DNA of 64,000 nt from Neocallimastix lanati (nom. inval.) (Eukaryota > Neocallimastigomycota > Neocallimastigomycetes > Neocallimastigales > Neocallimastigaceae). The number at the start of each line of letters is the position of its first letter. The stretch's first letter is position 1. The position numbers and the translations under genes were made by a program. Under the pieces are notes generated by a model. It was not told where the DNA came from. It was given only the letters and a program-made list of their open reading frames with translations, and searched no databases. The stretch covers positions 340,001 to 404,000 of the forward strand of contig JACVTC010000085.1 in assembly GCA_016946835.1 (NCBI GenBank). The letters are read 5' to 3'. Positions 34,745 through 46,822 of the stretch are shown one piece after another.

Positions 34745-37700
34745 CTACATCGAAGCTGAGTTATACTTGACTATATTCTTCAAATGAACATTCCTATTCA
34801 TTTGAATTCCAGAGTTTGGATCAGCCAAGGTAACCGTATTAAATTGTTTTTTTATAACTTTAAGAGGACCAACAAAATAAGGTTCTAGTTTAGTTCTTGA
34901 AAAATTACGAACTAAAACTAAATCACCTTCCCTAATTCTTTTTCCTTCATTCAAACTATTCTTTTCCTCTCTCCTAGCAGCCCAATACTTATTTGCATTT
35001 TTAATATTTTCGGCTGCTTCTAAAGTCCATCGGTAATGATTTATAAATTTTTCTAACAACACTTCATCCGATGACTTATTAATATCCTTGGTAGGTCTAG
35101 CAGCAATATCAAAAGGCTGCTGATCTTCCCTACCATAAACCAACTCAAAACTTGAATGTTTTGTTACCTTATTTTTGGTAGTTCTAAGAGCCCATAAGGC
35201 GGATGGTAAAACTTCATCCCAATCCTTATTCTTAGAACCCAACAACCTCAATAACTTTCCGATCTCTTTATTATGGTTTTCCGTAAGTCCATTACTTTCT
35301 GGATGATATGTGGAAATATACTTCACATATACATCATAGAGATCTAAAAATATTTTCGTCATGTCCGAGGTGAACTGAACACCATTGTCAGTTGTTATTA
35401 CCTGTGGAACACCATGACGAGCAAACACATTAATTAAAAACTTAATCACATCCTGTGATGTTAAATTTTCTGTGGGTTCTGCTTCAACCCATTTGATGAA
35501 GTAATCCACCACAACCATAATATATTGATTATTATTTTTCGTTTTAATCAAAGGTCCAATAATATCTAAACCCAAATGTATAAAAGGACCTTCTACTTTA
35601 GTTGGAATATTTTCTGTAGGTTCTGGATATGGTTGTGACCTATTCAACTGACATTTGTCACAACTTTGCACCACTCTTTTAATATCCATCTTCATATTAT
35701 TCCAATAAAAACTTTTACGAAGCCTTTGATAAGTCTTATAATATCCCTCATGACCTATCTTATGGGCTTCTAAAATAAGTTTTACTCTTTCCGTTTGATC
35801 AGTAATTAATTTACGATAGTCATTACCATCAACAAAGTAATCTTCACCATCTATCGTAACAAATTTTTCATTTATAAAGTCTTTAATAGTTTTAGAAAGC
35901 AACTCTTCTTCTTCCTTTGAAGTTAACTTAGTTGCCAATACCACAGAATCATCTCTTTTCTTCATCCTAGATAATGCATCGGCTAATACATTTTTCTTAC
36001 CCATTTGATATTGAATTTCAACACCAAGGGTACTAACAATTAAGCACCACCTTGCTTGCCTAGCATTATTAGGTTCCTTATTTTTAAAGAAACTGGTTAA
36101 AGGTTTATGATCTGTTATTACTACTGTTTTACTAGGATTTCCTAATATATAAGATTTCAACTTAGTAATACAATAAATTAATGCAGCTCCTTCCAAGTCA
36201 GTAATGCCATAATTTTTCTCGGCTTTACTTAAACTTCTACTTATATAATGAACTGGATGTTCCTTTTTGGTTTCTAAATCTTCTTGGAGTAATACTCCTC
36301 CAATACCTTCATAGGAAGCATCCGTTCTAAATATAAACCTTTGATTAAAACTTGGATATTTTAAAATTGGAGCATTTATTAATTTTTCTTTTAACAGATC
36401 AAAACTTTGTTGATGTTCAGTATTCCATTTATATTTAACATTCTTTCTTAATAATTTACATAAAGGAGCAGAGATTTGAGCATATTTATCAATAAAGTTT
36501 CTATAATATCCTACTGCTCCAAGAAAAGATCGTAATTCATGAACATCAACAGGTGCTACCCACTCCTTGATAGCCTTAATTTTGCTATCCTGGGGACTTA
36601 AACCTTTCACTGATGCCTTATGACCTAAGACTTCTATTTCAGTCTGCATAAAGGCACATTTTTCAATGTTAATTTTCAATTTATGTTGGCGAAATACTTC
36701 CAACACTTACCTAATGTGGCTTATATGTTCTTCTATACTCTTAGAGTATATTAAAATATCATCTATAAAGTTAAAAACAAACTTTCCTATAAATGGGAAA
36801 AGAATCCTATTCATTTCCCTTTGAAATGTAGCTGGGGCACCGGTTAAACCAAAAGGCATAACCTTGAATTGGTAGTTACCAAATTTTGTGGTGAAAGTGG
36901 TAATTTCTACACTTTCCTCATCCATCAAAATTTGATGATAACCAGAGTAAAGATCCATTGTTGTAAAAATCTGTGCCCCATCTAAACTATCAAATATCGC
37001 ATCAATGTAAGGTAATGAATAAGAATCTTTAACTGTTAAATCATTAACCTTACGATAATCAATACATAATTGCCATTTACCGTTCTTCTTCGGTACTAAC
37101 ACTATTGGCGATGACCATTCGGAACAAGAAGGTTCAATTAATTTCTTATTAATTAATTTAATTAATTCCTCCTTAAGTATATCCGACTTAAATTTAACTA
37201 ATCTATAGCACCTTTGCTTGACTGGTTTCTCACCAGGAATTAAATTAATCTTATGTGGAGGAAGATCAGAAGGTGTTAATTCTTCTGAAGAAGTAGCAAC
37301 TATTTCTAAGTTCTCCTCCAGAATTTTAATTATTTCATCTTTATATTTTTCATTTAAAGTATTTAGGAAAATTTCATGATGAATATATTGCTTTGGGGAT
37401 AATCCTTCAATTTTCTTTAAATCATTCTTTTTGGAATCCTCATCCAAAGCCTTAATCATACACAACAACTTTTCTTCATCTTCATAATCATTATAAATAG
37501 GTGCAATAACGTCAATTACTCCTTCCGGAGTAATTTGACACAAACTATATAAAATGGGGTGGATAAATAACTTATAATCAATTTAGGTTTTTAAGTTAAT
37601 TAGAATATCTTAAAAAGGATCCTCCTTTTCTACTATTCTACAATTAACCATTAACACAAGATTATTAATTTTTACTGGCACCCGAATGATATAACTTTCC

Positions 37701-38677
37701 GAGTAATCATCATTCTTAGTTGCCAACCTAATTCTGCCACGACTAATATCAATAGGTTCACATTCGGACGGAAGCTTATCTAAAAATTGTTGAGTAATTA
37801 TACTTAAATTACTACATGAATCAATTAAAGCCTTCCCCGAAACACCTTCAACTGTAACATCAACCATGGCAATATCCTCTTCACATGGTTCGTTACATTT
37901 ACTTTTATAAGTGTGGTCTATGTTATTAACGACCACAGTCGTGGCTGACACATTATCCAACACTCCAGAGATATTAGATTGGTCCCTATCCAATTTAATA
38001 CCCTGTGACACCTTATATCTTAATTTTGGAGCAGCATCCAATAACTGTCCAAAAGTAATATTGCAATGGGCAGAATTTAAATCTTTATGAATATCATATT
38101 CTTCTTCCCCCGATTGCATCTTAATTTTCCTAGATACCCTAGAACTTTTAGTTTCTTTTTGAGTATCTTTATCTTTACTAATTAACACCCTTGTTAAATC
38201 AATTACTTTATTATTCACCTTTACAATATTTTCATTATTATCATTATTTTCTTTCATTAAATTTTTATTCTTTTCTTTATCATTATTTACATTATTTTTA
38301 ATAACTTCATCATTCATTAATGAATTATTATTAATATTATCATTACTATTATCATTACTATTATTATTACTATAATTAGTATTACTATTACTAGCTCTTT
38401 CATTATCACGAATTTGTCTTTCAATCTCTTTTTCTTTTTCAATTCGTGGTTGAGCTAGAATAGATGGTTTAATTTGTTTAACAATTTTATTACTTATATT
38501 ATTTTCTTTTATTTCTCGTTCTTTCTGTTTCCGTAATGCTGGAGTTATTATAGGTTTAGGATTCTCTTTCAACGACTTATGAATCCTTTTCTCAGCACTA
38601 CCTTCATCATTATTAACATCGTAAATTTTACGTTTAGATGCTCCTACTAAATAATCAACTTTCTTTTTATTAACCAC
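34745..38677 (-). pseudogene. pol: pol of element X with three in-frame stops
   Basis: One frame spanning protease, RT, RNase H and integrase, broken by TAA at 37610-37612, 37583-37585 and 36707-36709. No frameshift is needed to join the parts. Before the first stop: protease with LIDSCSNLSII (DSC instead of D-S/T-G). Between the stops: RT with FNFIDDILIYS, where Phe replaces the usual Tyr of YxDD. Last part: RNase H (RTDASYEGIGG, ADALSR) and integrase HHCC, DDE (LDIIGP, TDNGVQF, HPESNGLTEN) and the YFVGPLKVI region, all complete to the natural stop. The relation to gag is +1, consistent with a 1-base loss near the slippery site. It encodes no full enzyme. Confidence 0.88.
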
Positions 38678-38786
38678 CCTTTTATTAGCAGGAGTTTTTT
38701 CAATATTAAAAAGACGAGAATTTTTAATTTCTTTTTGATATTTAATTGAAGCTGCTTTATTAAATATGGGAGAGCTTCTTATCCCA

Positions 38787-39473
38787 TTACCAATTTAAAC
38801 GTTTATTGTTTCTGATTTCTTTCCTATTTTTCTCAACAATTGCTCTCAACTTTGGGCAATTGTTTTGATAATGACCTGGTTCTTTACAGAAATAACAAGC
38901 CTTTATTGTTAATTTTCTCATTTTTCTTGTTAATTCCTCTATGTCATTATCTTCTTTAGGTTTAATATTAACTTTTTGTTCTAATTTATTTTTAATAGGA
39001 GGATGAAAATTAACTCTATTATTAAAAGAAGATGTATTTGCAGAAGGTGAAGGGGTAGAAGGATGTCTTCTTTGATTACTACCCATATAATTTAACCTAT
39101 CTGCTTTTTCAGCAATTTTAAAGGCTTTTGACAGAGAAATGTTATCAAATAAGGTTAGACGTTTCCAGGCTTCAACATTGTTTTCAATGGAGTATGTGTA
39201 ATCTAAAACACTTATCTGACTTCTTTTCTTTTTATTTAATTTTAAATATAAAGTTTTATACTTAATATTAAAATCTTTGATTCTTTCATTTCTCTTAATT
39301 CTTAGAGCACGTAGCTCTCTTAATAAATTATTTTGATCCTCCCTAATGCCATAAAATTCTTCTATAGCTTTTACAATTCTATTAAGGGAAGGATAAGCTT
39401 TATTCTTTTTATCAATTTCTTTATCTTCTTCATTATCATCATCCTCATCTTCATCATTAATATCCTTATAATT

Positions 39474-39532
<59 letters not shown>

Positions 39533-39782
39533 TATCATCATCATCATCATCACTATCATCATCTTTATCATTATCATCCATTAATTCTTGGATGACTTTC
39601 CTGGTTTCACCAATTGAGGTTAAAACACAGGCATAAAATATAATCTTGGAGTCTTCAACATGTTCAAGTTTTATCCAAAGCTCTAAATCAGACTTCCAAG
39701 TTTTAACATCTAAATTTTCTTTGGATATCTTTTCAATATCCTTAAGTTCTTTTTTTAAATCTTTAAAATTAATTGTACTCAT
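38787..39782 (-). CDS. gag: gag of element X
   Basis: 331 residues from ATG at 39782 (MSTINFKDLKKELKDIEK). A capsid-like region occupies residues about 20-220, interrupted near residues 70-115 by an aspartate tract encoded by (ATC)n repeats on the plus strand (39470-39560). The zinc knuckle CYFCKEPGHYQNNC (CX2CX4HX4C) is near residue 297. The frame ends LNW just after a TTTAAAT heptamer. It is the only intact gene of this element. The acidic tract is absent from the related gags in the window and looks like microsatellite expansion. Confidence 0.82.
38793..38799 (-). promoter_or_regulatory. Slippery-type heptamer TTTAAAT at gag end (element X)
   Basis: In the gag frame as T TTA AAT, two codons before the stop, at the position of TTTAAAC in the other gag-pol elements. 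A -1 slip here meets TAA within a few codons; pol is in the +1 frame, so a one-base deletion has probably uncoupled it. Confidence 0.5.
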
Positions 39783-40163
39783 TTTAAAAAAAAAAACACA
39801 CTTTTAAAAAAAAAAAAATAAAATAAAAAAAAATGTTTTATTAATTATTTAATTGCTATATTATTTTTTTTTATTTATTTATTTATTTACAATTAAAATT
39901 ATATATTTAAGTAATTTATATCTCTAGTGAGACGTTTCCGGCTAGTGTATATTTAATTTTGCTATATACATCCGTACACCCCCTCCTGGACACTAGAATA
40001 AATATAAATTAATAAACTAGTTGGAGTGTTCACTATTCTTTCAAGCTAATAACCCCTTTCGTTTATCTTTACTTAAAAAAAATATATATATATACAATTA
40101 TTTACAAGAAAAATTATTAATATAGAAATTAAAAATATTTAAAAACACAAAAATTAATATTAT

Positions 40164-40204
<41 letters not shown>

Positions 40205-41077
40205 TTTATTTTTTATCGGTTATTATTACAATATTTACAATTACAATTACAATTATTATTAAGTTTATATAATTACAACTTAAAAAAAACAAATAAACTT
40301 AATTAAAAACAAGGTAAATTAACAAACCTAATACAACTTGAAAAACCGCTATCTATTACAACTGCCGACCACGCAGAGGGACCTTAGTATTTGGGTATAC
40401 TAAGTGAATTTAACCTGAGTTAAGTATGTGGACACCCAAACTGTGTTGAACGTATAATGGGTGGCTTATAAATTAATTTCTTCTTCCCAACAGTATTTAA
40501 CTTTATATCTGGCCGGTGGCTAATATGTTTCAGTATTAACCCCTTCCACAAATACTTAATTAAACTACTCGCAATTATAACAAAAAATTATAACTGCTAT
40601 CTTACGCAGTATCCCAATATATAGTTTTATTTGGAGCACGCGAAGACCAAATAAAACTGATGTTAATTTTTGTAACAACCACAACAACAACACAAAAACC
40701 GATAACAATAAAAAAAATTGATGATGATGATTGTAAAAGTGTGAAAATTTTTTTTTTTTTTTTTTTTAAATTTTTAATTTAGTTTAATTTAATTCTATTA
40801 AATTTAATTTATAAAAAAAATATTTCTAATAATTCCAAAAAAAATAAATTCTAGTAGTTCCAAATTCCTTATTCTTCCATTCTTCTTGGTCTTCTTCTTC
40901 TTGGTCTTCTCCTTCTTGGTCTTCTTCTTGGTCTTCTTCTTCTTGGTCTTCTTCTTCTTCTTCTTCTACTTGGTCTTCTTCTACTTCTTCTTCTTCTTCT
41001 TCTTCTACTTCTTCTACATCTTCTACTTTTTCTACTTCTTCTACTTTTTCTTCTTCTTCTTCTTCTTCATCCACTTC

Positions 41078-41109
<32 letters not shown>

Positions 41110-41151
41110 CTTCATCCACTTCTACTTCTTCTTCTTCTTCTTCTTCTTCTT
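39783..41151 (-). other. Leader of element X with structured block
   Basis: No gene. T runs at 40170-40203 and 40749-40767. The block 40330-40670 is richer in G+C (GCCGACCACGCAGAGGGACC, GGCCGGTGGC, GGAGCACGCGAAGACC) and may fold. It is comparable in position to the leader block of B1. Confidence 0.5.
40865..41150 (-). repeat. GAA/CTT trinucleotide tract beside the PBS of element X
   Basis: About 285 bp of imperfect (CTT)n on the plus strand, GAA on the minus strand, with GTA, GAT and CAA variants. It starts directly after the PBS. The frame through it gives a poly-Glu string that begins in the LTR and reads through the PBS, so it is not a gene. Confidence 0.8.
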
Positions 41152-41168
41152 CCCCGATATCTCCACCA
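41152..41168 (-). promoter_or_regulatory. Primer-binding site of element X
   Basis: On the minus strand, TGGTGGAGATATCGGGG, seven bases after the LTR end. Identical to the site of element E. Confidence 0.75.
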
Positions 41169-41175
41169 ATTTTTA

Positions 41176-41689
41176 TGTTGAGGTTCATATTAGAAAAGGA
41201 GTGTGAACATTAAATAAATAGATAAATTAACTAATTACTAAATTACACTAAAAGAAATTATTATTACACATTATAAATTTTATTTAAAGAACTATTATTA
41301 AAAATATTTATTATTTATAAATTATATAATTATTTTATTGTTAAAAATACTTTATTAATATTAATATTTATTTTTATAACAATATGGGAAACCTTTCAAT
41401 TATTATTATTCCTATTATCACTACTATTTTTACTATTTCTTTCCTCAGAAAGGCCCCCCTTCATAAAATAATATGGATAATACATATTTTATATTATTTA
41501 ATTACATTATTAAACCAATCATTTAAATTAATTAATTACATAAATTTAATATTTAAAATAATAAAATATAATTAATATAAAAAAATTATTAATATAGAAT
41601 ATAAGAAAATTATTAATAGTAAAGAATATAATAATATAAATTATTAAGAATTTATATTAAAAATATCATTATTATTCTATTCTTTATCA
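41176..41689 (-). repeat. 5' LTR of element X
   Basis: 514 bp. On the minus strand, TGATAAAGAATAGAATAAT to GAACCTCAACA. The end resembles LTRs G1 and I (GAACCATAACA) more than the 3' LTR of its own element. Confidence 0.72.
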
Positions 41690-41693
41690 AGTT

Positions 41694-42670
41694 TGATTTA
41701 TACCTAATATTCTTAATCTACAAAAATTAAATTTTGTAGAAGTGAATAAAAGGATAAATACTGAATAAAATTGATTTAAGAAATTTAAAAAAAAAAATAA
41801 ATATGTTTTATTATTAAACACAAAAATGTTTTATTAAAAAATTTATTTTTATTTTTAATATTAATCTTTATTTATTTAATAATTAATTTTGTTTAAATTA
41901 ATAAAATAATTGTTAAAACTAATAAAATAATAAAATGAAATATTTATTATTTATACTAATTTATTTTAAATTTTAATAATAAAATTGATTATTAATAACT
42001 AATAAAATATATAATAATTTATCAAAATAATTAATAATCATAAAAATTGATTATTAAAAACTAATAAAATATCTATAATAATTTATTAAATAATTAATAA
42101 TAAAGAATAATTTATAAGAAATATTTACATGTTTTTATATTTTTCTTTGATTTTAAACTATTTACATTAAAAATAATAAAATTAATAAAAGAGAAATAAA
42201 GAATAATTTATTATTAAATTAAACAATATTTACAATTAAAATGTTAATAAAGATGAGTTTTAAAATGTTATTTTAATTACAATTTGTTTATAAAAGTTGA
42301 GTTATAAAATAAATAAAATAATCATTATTTTAAATAAAAGTAACTTAAAAAATTATTTAACTATTTAATTTTAATTTTGCGATGTTTATAAGTTTGTTTA
42401 TTTGTTATTTATAATTTATTAAATATGTTTATTAATTTGTTTATTTGTAGTTTTAGAAAAATATTATTTATTAATTTATTTTAGTTTTTAATTAAAATTA
42501 TTAATGATTAATTAATTTATTATTATTTTATTTTAATTGTTTTTATTTAATTAAATTTTCTTTAATATGGATTTAATTTTTTTTTATAGAATGGATTAAT
42601 TTTTGGGTTAAGTTAGACAAGAATTTGTTTTTTATTATTTATTTTAATTTAATAATTTTGTTATTTATCA
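41694..42670. repeat. Class I solo LTR S1
   Basis: TGATTTATACC...TATTTATCA, 977 bp, a close copy of 44253-45286. Begins with the hairpin CTACAAAA/TTTTGTAG. Flanks AGTT and CGAA differ, so it may be a recombination product of two insertions. Confidence 0.75.
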
Positions 42671-42673
42671 CGA

Positions 42674-43209
42674 TGATACGTTATTTTTATAAGTATCAAT
42701 GTTTTTGTGGTTAGCAAGATTGTATTAAATAAAAATATATTCTAATATAAAAATATATAATTACAATACACGTTAATATTAAAACAAAATATAAAAAAAA
42801 TTATAGTTTTGTCGTTTTATTTATTTATTTAAATTATTTATGTCGTAATACAAATTTTATAATAAAATGTTATTAAAGATCTTATTAATTATTTATTTCT
42901 AACTAACTTATTACTATTAAAATTTTTGATAAATAAATATATTCCCCAAATATATTTATTTTATCTCTATTTTTTTCCAAATAAAAAAACCACCCTTTTC
43001 TTTAAAGAATTATAATAATTTTTCTTTTATATTTCTAATTTCTAATTTACTATAAATTAAATCCTATTGGCTATTAACTAATTAAATAAATTTAATAATT
43101 TTTATATTACTATTTATTATTATAATATACATATATAATTTAACTAATTATTTATTATATTTAATTTTATTTCTTGATAATATTCTGTTTTTATTTAAAT
43201 ACTGCATCA
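42674..43209 (-). repeat. Class I solo LTR R1, TSD ACGA
   Basis: TGATACGTTATTTTTATAAG...ACTGCATCA with ACGA at 42670-42673 and 43210-43213. Contains ATATATTCTAATAT as in the 5' LTR of element F, giving probable minus orientation. Confidence 0.75.
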
Positions 43210-43213
43210 ACGA

Positions 43214-43687
43214 TGATACGATATTTTTATTAAACATCAATATCAATATTTATTTTATTTTATTTGGACGATAACAGTAGGGAATAATTGACAAAATAAT
43301 ATATTCTAATATTATATAGAATAATACACACAATAATAATATTCACACTTTAATATTTAGTTTATTTATTTTATTTATTTATTATCATTCATCAATATAT
43401 TTGTTAACTAGTTAAAATATAATTAAATCATTCAATAAAATATAATTAATTACTAAAATCTCTTATGTTATTAATGTAAACTAAATATAAAACTACACTA
43501 AACTATACTAATAAACATGTTTATAGGTTAAATTATTAATAAACTAAATTAATATTAATAAAAGAACCATTCTTTAAACTATTATGATTTACTAACTATA
43601 TATAATATTATTAAATTATTATTAACCAATAAGATTTCACTAACCTAAATTTCACTAAATTATGGTATTTATGATGGTATCGTATCA
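43214..43687 (-). repeat. Class I solo LTR R2, TSD ACGA
   Basis: TGATACGATATTTTTATT...GGTATCGTATCA with ACGA at 43210-43213 and 43688-43691. It shares TTTGGACG and AAAATAATATATTCTAATA with the 5' LTR of element F. R1 and R2 used the same four target bases. Confidence 0.78.
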
Positions 43688-43693
43688 ACGAAA

Positions 43694-44252
43694 TGGTACG
43701 TTATTTTTATATATTGTACCTTTTATATGATTTGGGGAAAGCAAGTTGTAAAATTATAAAATAATATATTCTAATAAAAGAAATAAATAAAAAAATTATA
43801 ACACAAAATTAATAATAAATTTTTAATAAATAATAATGTGTTACTTTTAAGTCTTTATTTTATTTATAAGTTTTGTTCTTTAAATAAGTACATATAATTT
43901 TATTATAACTTTATTATATCTTTAAATTTATATTTTAATAATAATATTAACCAAAATATCCTAAATATTTATTCACCCGAATAAATATTTTATAATTCCT
44001 ATTCTAACTATTATATTCTTTAAAGATATTAGATTATTAAGTTCCTCTTTTGTTAATATTCTATCTTTCACTTATTTTTATACTATAATTTATCTTAATT
44101 CTTATTGGTTATCTATTAATTAAAATTATTTTTATTAATATTATATTTTTATATACTAATTAAACCTTATACCTATTATAATAAAATAACTAAAGAATTA
44201 TTTATTTTCTTATATTTTTAATAATTTATTCTATTTTAGTGAGTAACGTACC
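43694..44252 (-). repeat. Class I solo LTR R3, TSD GAAA, cut by S2
   Basis: TGGTACGTTATTTTTATATATTG...AACGTACC; its final A lies at 54086, beyond the elements inserted later. With those removed it ends CGTACCA and is flanked by GAAA (43690-43693 and 54087-54090), within ten bases of tRNA-Ser. Confidence 0.75.
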
Positions 44253-45286
44253 TGATTTATACCTAATATTCTTAATCTACAAAAATTAAATTTTGTAGAA
44301 GTGAATAAAAGGATAAATACTGAATCAAATCGATTTAAGAAATTTAAAAAAATAAATATGTTTTATTATTAAACACAAAAATGTTTTATTAAAAATTTAT
44401 TTTTATTTTAACATTAATCTTTATTTATTTAATAATTAATTTTGTTTAAATTAATAAAATAATTGTTAAAACTAATAAAATAATAAAATGAAATATTTAT
44501 TATTTATACTAATTTATTTTAAATTTTAATAATAAAATTGATTATTAATAACTAATAAAATATTTATAATAATTTATTAACTAATTAATAATCATAAAAA
44601 ATTGATTATTAAAAACTAATAAAATATCTATAATAATTTATTAAATAATTAATAATCATACTTTTTGATTATTAAAACTAATAAAATATCTATAATAATT
44701 TTATTAAATAATTAATAATAAAGAATAATTTATAAGAAATATTTACATGTTTTTATATTTTTCTTTGATTTTAAACTATTTACATTAAAAATAATAAAAT
44801 TAATAAAAGAGAAATAAAGAATAATTTATTATTAAATTAAACAATATTTACAATTAAAATATTAATAAAGATGAGTTTTAAAATGTTATTTTAATTACAA
44901 TTTGTTTATAAAAATTGAGTTATAAAATAAATAAAATAATCATTATTTTAAATAAAAGTAACTTAAAAAATTATTTAACTATTTAATTTTAATTTTGCGA
45001 TGTTTATAAGTTTGTTTATTTGTTATTTATAATTTATTAAATTTGTTTATTATTTTGTTTATTTGTAGTTTTAGAAAAATATTATTTATTAATTTATTTT
45101 AGTTTTTAATTAAAATTATTAATGATTAATTAATTTATTATTATTTTATTTTAATTAGTTTTATTTAATTAATTTTTCTTAAATATGGATTTAATTTTTT
45201 TTTAGAATGGATTAATTTTTGGGTTAAGTTAGACAAGAATTTGTTCTTTATTATTTATTTTAATTTAATAATTTTGATATTTATCA
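44253..45286. repeat. Class I solo LTR S2, TSD TACC
   Basis: 1034 bp, same family as S1. TACC at 44249-44252; the other copy is 54082-54085 once later insertions are removed. Confidence 0.8.
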
Positions 45287-45288
45287 TA

Positions 45289-46252
45289 TGTAAGAATCTA
45301 TAATTATTTTTAAATAAAATAATTATATTTTCTTAGTTAAGTTATAATTATAACTTTATTTAATTATATAATATTTATTCATTTAAATATTATTAATAAT
45401 TTATTAAACTCAATATTAAATAATCATTAATTTAATACAACAAATTTATTTAATTAATTATTATTTATACATTTATAAATAATTATAGTTTATTTAATTA
45501 TATATTTAATTATTAAATTTATTAGTCTTAGTTTATTTATTTAATTAAATTGTAAACAAATATATTATGTATTCTAATATGTACTTAATAATGTATTCTG
45601 TATTTTGTTTATTAATATCATTATTATGTTATTTTCCTTATTTGTAAATTTATGATTTTATGGTCGAAATATCTTTTATTATTTTATTCTTTTATTTTCG
45701 ATCAATTAAATTAGATTAGCTAATCGGTCAATTAGGGTTTTTCCCAATCACTTTTTAAAAGTAATTGGTTTTACCTAATTGATACGATGATCGATATGGA
45801 TAGAATATCGATCAAAAATCTTATCTAGGTTTTTCTCTCTAATCTTTTCCTAGATAAGAGATTTGTTAAGATTAGAAAACATTTTTTAATTTAACCTTAT
45901 TTTTCAAAAAAGTATAAATAAAGCTCTTGAATTCTCTTTGAGAAATCAAGAGTTATTATTATAACAATTATAATATAGTAATAACATTAATAAATTTTTT
46001 ATATTTCTATTTTAATAAAGTAAGTTTTAATAAAAAACAAATTTAAAAAAAATAAAATAAAATAATCTTTTCTCTTTGACTATTTTGTGTTATTAGTTTA
46101 TTATAATTAGTTATAATAAACTCTCTCTTATAGAAGATAAGTATATTTATCTTTTTTTTTGTTTTCTCAATTTAATAATAATTATTATTTAGTTATTATT
46201 AAGTTGTAGTTAATAATTTAATTCTAATTAATTTTATAATTAAATTATTACA
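45289..46252 (+). repeat. Class II solo LTR U, TSD TCATA
   Basis: TGTAAGAATCTATAATTATTT...TTAAATTATTACA with perfect TCATA duplications (45284-45288, 46253-46257). AGTATAAATAAAGCTCTTG and the CTCTTGA/TCAAGAG inverted repeat at about 45910-45955 give plus orientation. Closely related to the LTRs of the Tf1-like element. Confidence 0.85.
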
Positions 46253-46258
46253 TCATAC

Positions 46259-46594
46259 TGGTACGTGCTTGTACCTTGGGCTTATTGACACTTGTTAAAA
46301 TAAATTATTCTAGATTGAATGAACACTTAAATTTTATAACTTTTATTAATTCTTATTATTAAGATATTTTATTTATTCTTTTTTTTTTTTTACAAGAATC
46401 ATTTTTTTTTTTTTTTTATTTATATATATAAATACAATAAAATATTTTATTTATTATAATTCTAAAATTCTATATATCAATATTATAGGATATTAAATTA
46501 TTAGTTATCTCTTTTATAACTCTATAATTTTTAATCCTAACTCCGTTCTTGAAATATATTATTTATTTCCGAATTATAATCTCCTCTACATCAT

Positions 46595-46630
<36 letters not shown>

Positions 46631-46819
46631 TTTTTTTTTTTATAAATCAATTTTAATATATACATCCTAAACAAATTTAATTAATTTTTTAATTAATAAA
46701 CAAAAAAAATTTTTTTTTTTTTTTTTTAAATAATTTATTAATAATCTAATTTATTAAACTATTTTATAATATTATATTCTTCACTCTGAATTTTATATTT
46801 TTATGGGTGCATCGCACCA
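46259..46819 (-). repeat. Class I solo LTR J2, TSD ATAC
   Basis: TGGTACGTGCTTGTACC...GCATCGCACCA, related to LTR J. ATAC at 46255-46258 and, after removing the Tf1-like element, at 54081-54084. Contains an (ATT)n microsatellite at about 46597-46632. Confidence 0.75.
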
Positions 46820-46822
46820 ATA

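Larger units (their letters stand above)
33707..41689 (-). mobile_element. Class I gag-pol element X (minus strand, decayed)
   Basis: LTRs at 41176-41689 (5') and 33707-34721 (3'), PBS at 41152-41168, a long leader, intact gag, a pol with three stop codons, and polypurine tract GTTTTAGAGGGGGCATCA before the 3' LTR. AGTT flanks both outer ends (33703-33706, 41690-41693). The two LTRs share the TGATAAAGAAT start but differ in length (514 and 1015 bp) and in their 3' ends, so the copy is old or recombinant. Confidence 0.82.

Noticed and set aside
39333-39584. Ile-rich and Met-rich frames over the (ATC)n tract
   Set aside because: Out-of-frame readings of the aspartate repeat in the X gag.
40826-41188. 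120-residue Glu-rich reading frame on the minus strand (and Phe-rich frame opposite)
   Set aside because: It begins in the LTR, reads through the PBS and then a GAA microsatellite; a repeat artefact, not a gene.
41384-41575. 63-codon hydrophobic frame in the 5' LTR of element X
   Set aside because: Entirely within an LTR, composition follows AT bias, no conserved copy seen.
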